From assembly GCA_024760905.1 (NCBI GenBank), contig CM045745.1, positions 9,332,782-9,396,781 on the forward strand: 64,000 bases of DNA. Direction: 5' to 3'. Below, piece by piece: positions 1-11,594 of the stretch (position 1 is its first letter; the number at the start of each line of letters is the position of its first letter). Below the pieces are notes generated by a model that saw only the letters and a program-made list of their open reading frames with translations, was not told the DNA's origin and ran no database searches. The position numbers and the translations under genes are program-made. The DNA comes from Plotosus lineatus (Eukaryota > Chordata > Actinopteri > Siluriformes > Plotosidae).

Positions 1-145
1 AACTCATACCATAGGTCCACAAATTAAGTGAAAAAAATTTTGGAATACAGTACATTATGTTATGGTCTGTGTTGTGAGAGACTCTGGTTTTGGCCGCACT
101 CTCCTTCTTTCTGTGCACATTGAAGTCACACATGGATGGAGCACT

Positions 146-148
<3 letters not shown>

Positions 149-212
<64 letters not shown>
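149..212. repeat. (CA)n microsatellite
   Basis: A perfect CA dinucleotide array of about 32 units. Positions 1-148 to its left show no recognisable feature. Confidence 0.95.
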
Positions 213-215
<3 letters not shown>

Positions 216-440
216 GATTCCACTTAATCACGGGCTATAAAGACTATCAGAGTGCTCATCCCGGTGCTAGAAGATTGTCCCTCTTCCCCGTAATCTCTCA
301 TGCTCTCAACTCCATGCTCCACCAGTTCCTGCTTTAGTTTGATTTCCGTGTTTCTTCGCATCTCTAACAGTGACTTCGATTTCCCCATGCTCTAGTGCCT
401 TCCCTGTGAGCAATAAAGCGCACCCGTTTTCATCTTCAAA
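213..440 (+). repeat. possible LTR remnant
   Basis: Non-coding stretch with a TATA-like CTATAAAGAC near 235 and an AATAAA near 410 (GCAATAAAGCGC), the spacing seen in LTR retrotransposon LTRs. It lies next to the gypsy pol remnant but would be in the opposite orientation, so it could be a separate solo LTR. No matching second LTR was found in the window. Weak call. Confidence 0.25.
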
Positions 441-1345
441 AATGCAGGAGACAAAGTATCATGCGTCTGAGAAAGCACACCACATCTGAAGCATCTGTCT
501 CTGCAATGAAAGGCTTTTCTGGCTCTGGGAGGATAAGAACGAGCACTGAAGTGAAGAAGTGTTTGAGTTCAATGAAAGTGGACTCAGCTTCAGAACCATG
601 GTGAAAACCAATATTCCTCCCTTTGGTGAAAGCATGAAAAATTTTGCAGTAAAAGTTGGCAAAACCTAAAAATCGCTGCACCTCTTTCAGATATGGGCCA
701 ATCCACAACTGCCTGAACTTTCTGGGGCTCCATCTTTGTGTCAATATCTAATGATAAATCCCAAAAGCTGTACTTAGATGTCAGAAAATTCACATTTTCC
801 CTGGCTTAACATTAAGATGATTATCAAGTAGGCAACCGAGAACCTTCTTGACATGCTTCACATGCTCCTGAATGGAACTTGAAAATACAGTATAAGGTTA
901 TCATCCAGTTAGAAAATAAAATGGTTCAGCATGTCCTAAAGATCATTTACCAGGGCCTGGAACACTGCATGTGTGTTGGTAAGATAAAAGGGTATTACAA
1001 GGTACTCATAGTGCCCAGTGGGAGTGTTAAAAGCAGTCTTCCACTCATCCACTTGTCTATTGTGCACAAGGTGGTAGGTGGTAGCTCCTTGTAGTAGCTC
1101 AAATGCTGTGGCAATAAGTTGCAAGAGGAAGTAGTTACAGATAGTAATTTTGTTGAGGCCTCTGCTATCAATGCAGAGGCAAAGCACTCCTCTCTTTTTA
1201 CCCACAAAGAAAAACCCAGCCCCAGCAGGGGAGGTGGATGGATGAATGATCCCATAGTAAGGGACTCTTCAATGAATGGATGCTCAGGAAAAATTGTGGC
1301 CTCTGGGAAGACAGGGACTGGGCAGCAAATCAATGGCACAGTCAA
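436..1345 (-). pseudogene. Ty3/gypsy retrotransposon pol remnant (RT to RNase H)
   Basis: Decayed reverse transcriptase and start of RNase H. Reading right to left, the sequence shows [11 protein letters not shown], the fingers motif of gypsy RTs, then [20 protein letters not shown], then near 900-960 the LDD of the catalytic YLDD, where the Tyr position is a stop codon and about one codon is missing. Next come KEVQRFLGFANFY and ETDASDV, the thumb and the RNase H start. The frame shifts several times. Chromovirus-type gypsy elements of fish carry all these motifs in this order. The coding sequence is dead. It lies in line with the gag-like remnant at 1,760-2,562, and a SINE separates the two. 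Confidence 0.85.
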
Positions 1346-1393
1346 ATGGATGTTGAGGATGTAAAGAAGTGGTCTTTATTTTACTGAAGACAA

Positions 1394-1747
1394 GGGGCAG
1401 TGGTGTCCTGGTGTTATAGGGCGCTGGATCATTGATACTAAGGTTGGGGGTTCGAGTCCCACTCTCCATAAGGTTGTCACTGTCCCCCCAATGCAGCTAA
1501 CTGGGTTATCAAAGGAGAGCTAAGTCTCTCACTGTCTATGGTGTGAGGCATGTAAAAGAACCATTGCTGTCTTTCAAAAAGAGTAAGCTGCAAAGCTGTC
1601 AGCGTTTTTCTTCCCCTTGCTAAGGGTTGTGTCAGGAAGGGCATCCGATGTAAAAACCTATTGCAAATCAAACATGCAAATCATATAATTTGTTGTGGCG
1701 ACCCCTGAGTAAAAAGGGAACAGCCAAAAGGAAAAGAAGAAGAAGAC
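1394..1747 (+). mobile_element. SINE alpha, tail type 1, full length
   Basis: tRNA-derived head with B box GGTTCGAGTCC near 1,449, then the core shared by all SINE alpha copies (AACTGGGTTATCAAAGG, AAAAGAACCATTGCTG), then tail 1 (GGAAGGGCATCCGATG, GTGGCGACCCCTGAG) ending in a GAA-rich tract. It sits inside the gypsy remnant, so it is younger than that element. Confidence 0.85.
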
Positions 1748-1759
1748 TTGACATGATGA

Positions 1760-2562
1760 CACTGACAAGGGACTTGAGATAGGTTTTGGGTTCTTTGGAG
1801 TCAAGAATAGGATCATGAGTAGTTTGGATTCAGCAGGTGGTTTGACAAGTGGAGCTTCAATTCAGGACAGTATCATTGGACCAGTCAAGGTGTGGTTTAT
1901 GTTGAACCAGCCAGGGGTGACCAAGGATCACAGGGAACTCTGGAGGCTGCATCAGACAGAGGCACAACTCCTCTTGATGTTGATGAATGTTGAGTCATAG
2001 TTGAGCGGTGAGAAGTGTGATCTTTCTGAGACTCAGAGGTCTTCCATCCAGGACAGTAACTGTCAGTGGTGTACAGACAGGGTCTAAACAGGTATCTGGA
2101 GTATTGACAAAGGAAGCATCTGAATCTACAAAAACCTTGAGATGATGCTTATGAGTACCCCAAAGTGAGTGTGCCAGGGAGAAATATTCATGAGTTGGAA
2201 AGTGGGGCAGTGCAAGTGATTCCCATAACAGATCTTTCCTTTACAGATCCAAGCATTTCCCTGAGAGCTCTGGGGAAATGTCCAGCCAGCCCACGGTAAA
2301 GGCAACACTGCTCTCTCTCGTGCGGCGATCCCTTTCTGATGGGAGTATCACCATTAGTGATACTCATTGGCTCAGGAGATTTGTAGGGCAGTGGTAACTT
2401 CTCTGTGGAAACTGGTTTGACAAGGGGTGTGAAAAAGTGGTGACTCAGGTTCCTTTCTCTCAAGCAGTTATCCAGCGAAACTACAAGATCAATACGGACC
2501 TCAAAGGAAAAAAAAAATCTCCAATGACAAAAACGGACTGAAGGGACAGTCCTAGGGCTCAA
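1760..2562 (-). pseudogene. Ty3/gypsy gag-like remnant with broken zinc knuckle
   Basis: The minus strand near 2,190-2,560 reads SPHEREQCCLYRGLAGHF. This matches the end of fish gypsy Gag, where a CCHC knuckle (C-x2-C-x4-H-x4-C) binds RNA. The second Cys is Arg and the last Cys is Ala here, so the knuckle cannot fold around zinc. The order gag then pol on the minus strand fits one element interrupted by the SINE at 1,394-1,747. The lower part of the interval has no clear homology. Confidence 0.55.
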
Positions 2563-3175
2563 ATAGCAAAAAGCTCCAACAAGGTAAAGAAATCAAAAAA
2601 TAAAGAAGAACACAACAAACAATTCAAAGTCATAATAAAAAGATGTCATAGTGTTACAGACTCATTAGGGCACTGGCTTCAGGACAACTAAACACCAAGC
2701 AAAGAAGCCTGGACACAAAGCTGCTTAAGAATACCTACTCAAAGAGATACATGTCAACACAATAACACTAATTAATTACAAGAGAGCCCGAAGAGAGCTC
2801 AGAGGGGACCTCAAGAGGTCAAAGAAAGGAACAACGGTCCACAATACTGACAACAGAGGGTGCGATATGTGCAGAAAGGCCCTTGTCCAATATTTGATAC
2901 TTCTCTCTGTGAGGTAAACACAGTAATGAACTTCCATACCCCTTAATATAAACATATTTAGTGAACATATGAAGAGTATCAATGTAGTAATAATATGTAA
3001 TGTTTTATACCCATGGCTGCTTGAAAAGCTTGGGATCAATACTTGAAGCACTTTGCATATGCACTTGCTAACACTGGCACATAGTTGTTGGACAAAGACA
3101 TGTAGAAGCCAAATCCAACTACATATGACAGCCAGTATAGTTAGAGCCCTCTCAAGAGAAAAAGAAAAGTCATAA

Positions 3176-3178
<3 letters not shown>
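2563..3178. other. no recognisable feature
   Basis: AT-rich unique-looking DNA. I see no gene, RNA or named repeat. The open frames are short and have no family motif. Confidence 0.5.

Positions 3179-3249
<71 letters not shown>
3179..3249. repeat. (CA)n microsatellite
   Basis: About 35 perfect CA units. The 480 bases that follow, to 3,730, hold no recognised feature. Confidence 0.97.
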
Positions 3250-3256
<7 letters not shown>

Positions 3257-3732
3257 ATACTGGCACAGTGAGAGAAGTGACATTTCCTGCACTGTGACTA
3301 AGCACTCTGTCAAGCCTGAAGGTTCTAGCAGTAATGCTGTCCAGTGAACAGTGGTCCAATTTTTTATCTGGGAAGGGGAGTTCGTATGATGTTTGGAGAA
3401 TAGCGACAGTACATCTAGAATTCTTATTAAGTTAAAAGCCTTGCTAGCTAAACTTGTATGGTTTTCTCCATTGCTGTGAATTTACTCTTGGAAAAATAAA
3501 ATATACATTCACTTTTAGTCATTTAGCAAATTTCATTCATTGTAAGAGATATGCAGATGAATAAAGACATACTTTTTAAATCTACAAGCATGCACAGCCT
3601 GGAAGACAAAAGATAGATCCTGGTTAGTACTAGAGTGGTAGAGTCATCCAGATTGTAAACTAAAAGTTGACATCAAGCTGAATCAGAATCAGAGTACCTA
3701 ATTGATACTAGAGGAAACTGTACTCACAGATA

Positions 3733-4424
3733 CAGTGGTACCTCACCTTACGATAGTCCCAGCAAACGAAAAATCCATGTTACGAAAAACATTTTCCAAA
3801 ATTTTTTGTCTCTGCATACAAAACAAGTTCTCCTTACAAAACGTGCCAAACGTGCCATTTAAACATTCAAACGCGTCATTCAAACATTAAAACATGCCAT
3901 TCAAACATTCAAACAATGCACGAGTTGCTCTCCCATTGACTATCTCCCAACATCCTGCCCCGCTGGCCTCCCATTGGCTAGAAATGATGAAGCAGCCCCC
4001 TTGAGCAGCAGCTTGTTTCATGAGTTTTTCGAGTGTGCTCATTGCAACTTTATTTTTTGGCTCAGGCTTTTAACCTGGCATAACATTTGTAAGATTATAA
4101 CTCTGCTAAGAAGACATGGTCAACACACAAGCGCGCACGCGTGTGATTTCCCGTGTGAGTGAAAAGAAGAAGCGGGCTCGTGACATGCGATTGAGTGACA
4201 TTTCAAAGAAGTATGACAAAACCCATCTATCATCGGTACGATATTGAAGCAGAAGGAGGCCGTTAAAGGTATGCTTTTATAATTTTTAAAGGGTTTAGGG
4301 GGTAGTATTGGGACCTTGGAGCAAATCACACGTTTTACATGTAAAATGCAGTTCAATTTATGAAAAATCCAGGTTACGAAACCACTTCCGGAACGGATGA
4401 ATTTCGTAAATTGAGGTACCACTG
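3733..4424 (+). mobile_element. Tigger/pogo-type non-autonomous element, copy T1 (complete)
   Basis: Flanked by TA on both sides, with terminal inverted repeats CAGTGGTACCTCA and TGAGGTACCACTG. These are the hallmarks of pogo/Tigger elements. Inside, near 4,120-4,260, an ATG is followed by a relic of a CENP-B-type helix-turn-helix: RLSDIAKEYG-like and ILKQKEA-like peptides can be read across frames. Upstream of it are CCCATTGGCT boxes. The DDE catalytic domain is absent, so movement would need a transposase in trans. Related copies lie at 28,433, 54,478, 37,541 and 57,107. Confidence 0.85.
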
Positions 4425-4435
4425 TACTTCATACC

Positions 4436-4562
4436 AATTCATTCATTCAGTTTCTGAACTGCTTAATCCTAATTAGGGTCGTGGAGAGGCTGGCACCCAT
4501 CTCAGCTGACTCCGAGCAGGGCAGGGTATACCCAGGGCAGCTTGGAAGGCCATTGTAGGATA
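4436..4562 (-). repeat. SINE alpha tail 2 fragment
   Basis: Only the 3' tail type 2 is present (CTTAATCCTAATTAGGGTC, then a GCAGGGTATACCC-like segment), with no core or tRNA head. It starts with ATTCATTCATTC, the typical 3' end. It could be a 5'-truncated SINE or the 3' end of the LINE that donated the tail. Confidence 0.7.
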
Positions 4563-4618
4563 CCAGTTATAGAATGAATATAAAAACAAAGTCTAAAATT
4601 AAAAATTACAAATATCTT

Positions 4619-4622
4619 TCCA

Positions 4623-4659
<37 letters not shown>

Positions 4660-4692
4660 ATACATGTATATATGATGGATGGATGGATGGAT
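4619..4692. repeat. (CT)n and (ATGG)n microsatellites
   Basis: A CT array at 4,619-4,659 is followed by about four ATGG units. A run of Gs lies at 4,989-5,005. Confidence 0.9.
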
Positions 4693-5061
4693 AGTAAGGA
4701 ATTTATACATTTTTCTACAACTCCTACACATCCCTAATGAGCAAGCCCGTGGCCACAGTGGCAAAGAAAATCTTGTTGACATGAGAATGAAACCTTGGCA
4801 GGAATCAGGGCGAAAAAGGAAATGTCTTTGAGTGCACATCGCTTTCCATATGGATCGTTATCTGAGGGGCTTCCGAGCTGAGAACTCCAGCCAGCATCAG
4901 CACACCAGGACAGACCACAGGACTCAGAAAGCAGAAGGATCAGGATCACCAGCATCCCAGAAGAAGCATGTGTATCCCAGAAAAACACGGGGGGGGGGGG
5001 GGGGGATGGAAGGAGAGGGACAGAAAGGTAGTTTGGTATGCTCAAATCAATAATTTTCTGA

Positions 5062-5391
5062 ACCATTCGTTCATTTTCTGAAGCACTTAATCCTAATTAG
5101 GGTTGCAGGGAGTCTGCCACCCATCTCAGCCAACATGGGTGAGGGTAGAGAACATCCCGGACAGCTCCAATGCCATCGCAGGGTGGAAACATGTCATGCA
5201 GCCCACTCTTGACGAAAATCAGCAATGGTTCTTTTACATACCACTCACCATGAGTGAGAGACATGGACAGCCTTTGATAACCAAGTTAGCTGCACTGGGG
5301 GCAGCAGTGACAACTCATTGATAGTGGAGCTTGAACCCCCGACCTTGGAATCAGTAATCCAGCTCCTTACCACTAGGCCATCACTGCCCAT
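5062..5391 (-). mobile_element. SINE alpha, tail type 2
   Basis: Reading right to left: tRNA-like head (GGCAGTGATGGCCTAGTGG), core, then tail 2 ending in TTCATTCG-type sequence. The B box is mutated. It is in the same orientation as the tail fragment at 4,436. Confidence 0.8.
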
Positions 5392-5639
5392 GCTCATAAC
5401 AGTGTAATGGTGATATGGACATGGAAGATATGGATATGATTTAAAATTGGAAATTACAAATATCTATATAAACAAATATACCAAATGATTACTTCCAGTG
5501 GGTGATATGTACAGCATTATCAAAATGATAAATAGTAGAATGCAAGTGTAGTTCAAAACGCAGATGTATAACAGTGCATGTTGTTGCTATATAGAGAAGT
5601 TGTACAGTTTAATGGAAACAGGTAGGAATGATTTCCTGT

Positions 5640-6135
5640 GTCATTCAGTGGTGCATTTAGGTGGTATTAATCTCTCACTGGACGTGCTCCTCAGACTGAT
5701 CACCAGGTTGTGGAGCAGGTGGGAGCTATTGTTCAGTATTGTCCATATCTTGGATAACATTTGCATCTTTGCCGCTCCATCCCCACGATGTTTCTGGCCT
5801 TGTGGATCAGTTTAATCAGTCAGTTTTCATCTACAACCCTCAGCCTGCTGCCCCAGCATGCAACAACACAGAGTGAGTGCTGTGGCGCTGGCCACAGCAG
5901 ACTCATAGAACATCTTAGGCAGTGTCCAGCAGGTAACGTGTAAAAAATTTTGTAAAAACTTGTGAAATCCAATAGTGTTTTAATCTCAGTCCAGTTTATT
6001 GTCAATATGAAGTCCAGGGTACTTGTAATCCTCCACCATTTTCTACATTGATTCCCTGGATGAAAACAGGGGTCGCTAGTGTCTTGTATCTCCTAAAATC
6101 CACAATCAGGTCCTTAGTCTTTTGCCCTTGGTGTT
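5640..6135 (-). pseudogene. non-LTR retrotransposon RT C-terminal fragment (Rex1/CR1-L2 type)
   Basis: The minus strand reads KDLIVDFRR, then YKTLATPVFIQGIN near 6,060-6,130, then VVACWGSRLRVVDEN near 5,825-5,870, then a stretch matching the C-terminal end. These follow the order of the palm-to-thumb end of fish CR1/Rex1-type LINE reverse transcriptases, where VDFRR comes just after the catalytic FADD. Several frameshifts break it. No endonuclease or 5' part is present, as expected for a 5'-truncated copy. The 3' end is not defined. Confidence 0.65.
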
Positions 6136-6142
6136 ATGTGCA

Positions 6143-6524
6143 TCTTCTTCTTCTTTTCCTTTTGGCTGTTCCCTTTCAGGGGTCGCCACAGCGAATCATC
6201 CGCCTCCTTCTACATGGAAGTCATATTAATGATTCACATATTCCATTTGGCATAGGTTTTTACATTGGATGCCCTTCCTGACACAACTCTTTAGCAAGGG
6301 GCAGAAACATGCTGATGGCTTTGCAGCTCCTCTTTATGAAAGTCAGCAATGGTTCTTTTAAATGAACCTCTCACCATAGACAGTGAGAGACATGGCCGAC
6401 CGTTGATAACCCAGTTAGCTGCACTAGGGGGGTGGAGACAATGATAACCTTGTGGAGGAGAGATGGAACCCCCAACCCTAGGATCAGCGATCCAGAACCT
6501 TTACCACCAGGCCACCACTGCCCC
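6143..6524 (-). mobile_element. SINE alpha, tail type 1
   Basis: Begins on the plus strand with CTTCTTCTTCTTTTCC, the reversed GAA tail. Next come GGGGTCGCCACAGCGAATC and GGATGCCCTTCCTGACAC (tail 1), then the core, then the tRNA-like head ending CCACCACTGCCCC. A short insertion of about 15-20 bases lies near 6,210-6,235. Confidence 0.85.
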
Positions 6525-6639
6525 TACCTTGATTTTATGTGCATAAACAATGCAAACATCAATCAGTCAATCAATCAATCAAATATATCAAGGACAAATT
6601 TAAAGGGTAGGTTCCCTTCGTCTTCGGGCGGGGGGACGG

Positions 6640-7215
6640 GTCCTGACTGTTATTTGTGCTTATGCACCAAATGACAGTTCAGAGTACCCACCCTTTTTGG
6701 AGTCTTTGGGGTGGGGGGTGTTGGAGAACGCTCCCTTGGGAGACTCACTCGTTGTCTTGGGAGACTTCAACGCCCATGTGGGCAATGATAGTGTGACCTG
6801 GAAGGGTGTGATCGGTAGGTACGGCCTCTCTAGTCTGAACCGGTATGGTGTTTCGTTGTTGGACTTCTGTGCTCGTCACAGTTTGTCTATCATGAACACC
6901 ACATTCGAACATAAGTGTGTCCATAAGTGCACTTGGCACCAGGACACACTAGGTCGCAATTCGATGATTGACTTTGTAGTCGTGTATGTTCTGGACACTC
7001 AGGTGAAGAGAGGAGCTGGGCTGTCTACCGATCACTACCTAGTGGTGAGTTGGCTTCGGTGGTCGGGGAGGCTGCCTTCCAGACCTGGCAGGCCCAAGCG
7101 TGTAATCAGGGTCTGCTGGGAACGTTTGGTGGAGTCCTCTGTCCAAAAGGCCTTTAACTCCCACCTTCGGCAGAGCTACAACCACGTAGCTGGAGGAGGT
7201 GGGGGAAATGGAATC
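6640..7215 (+). pseudogene. LINE A, APE-type endonuclease region
   Basis: Endonuclease domain of a non-LTR retrotransposon, which nicks target DNA to prime reverse transcription. Visible motifs, in order: ICAYAPND near 6,645, [14 protein letters not shown] near 6,750-6,790 (catalytic Asp and Asn), [12 protein letters not shown] near 6,960, and LSTDHYLVV (the SDH-like end motif, here TDH) near 7,020. The N-terminal part with the first Asn and Glu is missing, so the copy is 5'-truncated. A frameshift near 7,200 moves the reading frame. The next part continues without a gap. Confidence 0.85.
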
Positions 7216-9185
7216 TGAATGGGCCATGTTTCGTGCCTCCATTGCTGAGGCGGCAGCCCATAGCTGTGGCCGTAAGGTCGTCGGTGCTTGTCGTGGTGGT
7301 AATCCCCGAACCCGGTGGTGGACACCTGCGATGAAGGGGGCCGTCCAGCTGAAGAAGGAGGCCTATCATGTTTTATTAGCCTGTGGGACTCCCAAGGCAG
7401 CAAACAGGTACCGGCAAGCCAAACGTGCTGCAGCCAAGGCTGTCGCAGATGCAAAATGTTGGGCATGGGAGGTGTTCGGTGAGGGCCTGGAGAGTGATTA
7501 TCGGTTGGCCTCAAAAAGGTTCTGGACCGCCATCCGACCTCAATCCCACCAACACACCCTCCGTGGAAGAGAAAGACCCTGTGGGTTCAGGTGGGGGTCT
7601 GCCCATCATTGGAGTGGAGGTCACTGAGGTTGTCAAAAAGCTTCTTGGTGGTCGAGCTCCGGAGTTGGACGAGATCCGCCCGGAATATCTCAGGGCTCTG
7701 GATGCTGTAGGACTGTCTTGGTTGACACGTCTCTGCAACATTGCGTGGTCATCGGGGGCTGTACCTCTGGATTGGCAAACTGGGGTGGTGGTCCCAATTT
7801 TTAAGAAGGGGGACTAGAGGGTGTGTTCCAATTATTGGGGTATTACACTCCTCAGCCTACCTGGGAAAGTCTATGCAGGGGTACTAGAGAGGAGGATCCG
7901 ACCGATAGTGGAACCTCGGATTCAGGAGGAACAATGTGGTTTTCGTCCTGGCCGCAGCACTTTTGACCAACTCTATACGCTCCACAGGATTCTGGAGGGG
8001 AATGGGAGTTTGCCCAATCTGTCCACATGTGCTTTGTGGATTTGGAAAAGGCTTTCGACCGTGTCCCTCGAACGATCTTGTGGTGCGTGCTCTGAGAGTA
8101 CGGCGTTCCGGACCAGTTGCTACGAGCTATTCGGTCGCTGTACCACCGGAGCCAGAGTTTGGTCCGTATTGGCAATAACAGGTCGAATTCGTTTCCGGTG
8201 GGAGTTGGAGTCTGCCAAGGCTGTCCCTTTGTCACCGATTCTGTTCATAATTTTGATGCGCAGAATTTCTAGGCGCAGTCAAGGCGATGAGGGGTTCTGG
8301 TTTGGTGGCCATCGGCTCTCGTCTCTGCTTTTTGCGGACAATGCAGGTTGTTGTCCTTTTGGCTTCATCAAGTCGGGATCTCCAGCTCTCATTGGAGTGA
8401 TTTGCAGCCGAGTGCGAAGCAGCCGGGATGAGGATCAGTACCTCCAAGTCTGAGGCCATGGTTCTCAGTCGGACAAGGGTGGAATGCACCCTCCGGGTCG
8501 GGAATGAGATCCTGCCCCAAGTGGAGGAGTTTAAGTATCTTGGGATCTTGTTCAGGAGTGAGGTAAGGAACGCGAGAGATCGACAGACGGATTGCTGCAG
8601 CCTCTGCTGTTAAGCGGTGCCTGTACCGGTCCGTCATGGTGAAGAAGGAGCTGAGCCGCAAGGTGAAGCTCTCAATTTACCAGTCGATCTATGTTCTAAC
8701 CCTCACCTAAGGTCACGAGCTTTGGGTAGTGACCGAAAGAACAAGATCACGGATGCAAGCGGCTGAAATGAGCTTCCTTCGCCGGGTGGCGGGGTTCTCC
8801 CTTAGAGATAAGGTGAGAAACTCTACCATCCATGGAGAGCTCAGAGTAGATCCGCTGCTTCTCCGCATTTAGAGGGGCCAGTTGAGGGGGCTCGGGCATC
8901 TGGTCATCTGGACACCTCCTTGGTGTGGTGTTTCGGGCATGTCCAACCGAGAAGCGACCCGGGGGTCGACCTAGAACACGCTGGAGGGACTATGTCTCTC
9001 GGCTTGTCTGGGACCGCCTCGGTGTCCCCCCTGGGAGAGTTGGAGCAAGTGGCTGGGGAGAGGGATGTCTGGACCTCTTTGCTAAGGTTGCTGCCCCCGC
9101 TACCCGACCCCGGACTTTGCAGAAGATTGATCCACAAGGCCAGAAACATGCGGAAGCGGAAGAAAATGATGATGATGATGTCAGG
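7199..9185 (+). pseudogene. LINE A, linker, reverse transcriptase and C-terminal region
   Basis: Continues LINE A. Motifs in order: VVVPIFKKGD near 7,790, NYWGITLLSLPGKVYAGVLE, EEQCGFRPGRSTFDQLYTLH near 7,930, an EKAFDRVPR-like stretch in a shifted frame near 8,045, QGCPLSPILF near 8,217 in a shifted frame, and LLFADN near 8,330 in place of the catalytic FADD. The C-terminal part ends with GGRPRTRWRDYVSRLVWDRL near 8,960-9,020 and a GATGAT 3' tail at 9,166-9,180. At least three frameshifts and the D-to-N change make it inactive. The same family appears as LINE C at 32,400-34,015. It belongs to a widespread fish LINE group; the clade was not fixed. Confidence 0.85.
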
Positions 9186-9924
9186 GCAAGTCCATGTAAA
9201 ATGGGACATGACCAGAGAAAACTCAGTTATAAATTCTGAAAAAGGATGGATTCTATTCATAAAACCCCCAACTTCCCAACACACGTTAAATTTCTTCATC
9301 TCGCCACCTACATGTACATGGTGGATAAATTCCTAGACAATGGGGTGGGAGGTTTCCTGTCTTTGACTCACTGCAGATGTCTATTCATAGTCCACAGACT
9401 TCAATGATGATGTCTTGTCATTTGTGTGGTTTTTTTTTTTTTTTGTTTTGGTTTTTTTTTGATTGATTTTTGAGTTTGACATAATGTTCTTATTGCATGC
9501 ACCTCTAGAAAGGATGGATATGTAGGAGGATAAGTGGAGACAGTTTTCTCAGATTTCCTAAAATGCTCTAAACTGAGAAATGCACCAAAGGGTGTAGTTT
9601 GATGTAAAATCTACAGTAATTACGTAATTACATCTTTTCCAAAGCAAATCAGTAAAATGTTTCAGGGAGGAAAGAATTATTTTTATCTGTAATTCATGTC
9701 CTTCACATAACATCACATCCCTGAAGCCAATGCGGGTAAGTACCTCCCTCCTTGTTCTCTACTGCAGTCAGTATATTACCAAGCCTTCTCCCTCTATACA
9801 CCTTGATTTCACAATCATATATCACCGTTAGTCTTCAGAGAACTTTGAAATAACCCTTGATTAAATTTTAATGTGTATTTTTCTTGTATTGTTCATCACA
9901 CTCATATGGTTGTTTTCATATAAA
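9186..9924. other. no recognisable feature
   Basis: AT-rich DNA with a T-rich run at 9,430-9,465. No gene or named repeat seen. Confidence 0.5.
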
Positions 9925-10062
9925 ACAGAGGAAACCCATGCAAGCACAGGGAGAACATGCAAAATCCACAAAGAAACGACCTTGCTGAGCAAGGAACTCA
10001 AACCAAGGACCTTCTTGCAGTGCGGAGAAAAGCTCACCGCTACACCACTGTGCCGCCCAGGC
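9925..10062 (-). mobile_element. SINE gamma (GGCGGCACAGTGGTGTAG type), partial
   Basis: Reverse copy of a tRNA-like SINE common in fish: the minus strand starts TGGGCGGCACAGTGGTGTAG, followed by GCAAGAAGGTCCT and GCATGTTCTCCCTGTGC. A better copy lies at 59,405. Confidence 0.8.
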
Positions 10063-10069
10063 TGATTTA

Positions 10070-10735
10070 TAACTTACTATAATATGGGTTTATATTGATC
10101 TTCAGTGTACACTCAGGAAAAAAAGATGAATAAATAAAAGATGTGAGCAGCCACGGTCTCCATAGTGATCAGTTCCTGAATTTTTTCACAGTGGGACAAT
10201 CTTCCCCTCCTCTCCGCCGTCCATGACTGTAATTACTGGAATGAGGTTGCCTCGGTTTACTGAGCGCTTCATAAAAATCAAATGTGACACCCTATCTCAA
10301 AAGGGTAGCAAATGACTAGGCACTGATTGCTAATAACCTGATCCTTGTGAAACAGTAGCTGTGAAAGGAGCTAGAGACAGCGTGCTCAAACAAATAAAGA
10401 GTGACGTGCATGTTCACTTAACTGGATAAATTAGTGCTGGAGTTTGCTTATTGATCAAAACAAACCCTTTCAGAATCCCAGCAGGAGAAAACAGATTGGC
10501 TGATTTTTGGCATGGCTGTTGGGCTTGGCAGGAATGACAACAGTTTTAAAATGATCTTGGGGTACAATGGATAATTATCTTTTCGTGCCAAGTCCGGGCG
10601 TCTTCTCTCTATAAGGGCTGAACAGAATTCCAGGCAAAGGTGGCATTTCTTACACTAGTTATCAGATTTAGTGGCACTGTAGAGCAGCAACCTCAATATA
10701 CTGAACATAGTGAAAATATTAATCAAGGTACCGGA
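10070..10735. other. unique DNA, no gene; possible conserved non-coding element
   Basis: Moderate GC, no repeats, no coding signal. The central part (about 10,140-10,620) contains several homeodomain-like TAAT/ATTA cores and a TGATCAAAACAAA stretch. It could be regulatory DNA, but nothing here proves it. Confidence 0.3.
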
Positions 10736-11242
10736 GTATATAGTAGGCCTCCATCAGTCTCGAAGGACCATGGAGCTGCGCTCTGGCTGGTATCCCAGCT
10801 GTGATATTCTCCAGTGCGCAGAGCCTGGGTAGGAAGTATGGAGGACAGGCTGTTACCCAAGCAGCAAGTCCCCCTCTCTTGGCGCCACCGGAAGGATCCA
10901 GTGGAAGGGCAGAAGCCGATATGACTGGGTTCCAGTGCCGCTGCAGGAGTTGCCAGAACGTTGCTGTGAACGAACTGCCTCAGGGGACTCCGACTCCCGA
11001 TTAGAAACACGCTGACAGCTTTGCAGCTACTCGTGTTGAAAGTCAGCAATGGTTCTTTTACATGAACCTCACACCATTGACAGTTAGAGACATAGCCGGC
11101 CTTTGATAACCCAGTTAGCTGCTTTTTTTTTTTTTTTTTTGGGGGGGGGCAGCAAGTGACAACCTTGTGGAGAGTGGGACTTGAACACCCAACCTTAGGA
11201 TCAGCGATCCAGCGCCCTATACCACGACACCACCACTGCCCA
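10736..11242 (-). mobile_element. SINE alpha with a third tail type
   Basis: The minus strand shows a SINE alpha head and core from 11,242 down to about 11,005, with an internal T run. The core ends CTGTCAGCGTGTTTCT, as in other copies. The tail is neither type 1 nor type 2: it is about 260 bases long and ends near 10,740 with CATGGTCCTTCGAGACTGAT. That ending resembles 3' ends of some LINEs. The join is at the same core position as for the other two tails. Confidence 0.7.
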
Positions 11243-11317
11243 AGAGTGTATATAGTATACAGAGTATATAATATAAATATATTTGTTACAGCCTATGGTA
11301 GTTTGTTGGGCTTTTTA

Positions 11318-11569
11318 CACCCGAACCTATTGACTCATCAAGCCAGTGCTTGTACCCGGTTTCTGTAGCCTGAAGCTACTAGGAGTTCAACTCCGCCTGG
11401 ATGGGACGCCAGTCCAGCGCAGGTTACTTTCCCAGTATTTTTTTACTGGTACCCATTTATACTGCTGGGTGGACAGAGGCACACTTGTGGTTAAGACCTT
11501 GCCCAGGGATTTGAACAAACAACCTCCTGATCATGAGCCCAGCACCCTAACCACCATGTCACCAGCCCA
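11318..11569 (-). mobile_element. SINE beta
   Basis: Reverse copy of a second tRNA-derived SINE. The minus strand has the head GGCTGGTGACATGGTGGTT and a B-box-like region, then ACAAGTGTGCCTCTGTCCACC, CAGTATAAATGGGTACCAG and GGAGTTGAACTCCTAGTAGC. The best copy is at 61,853. Confidence 0.85.
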
Positions 11570-11594
11570 CATAGCCTCTGGTACCTTGATTTGT

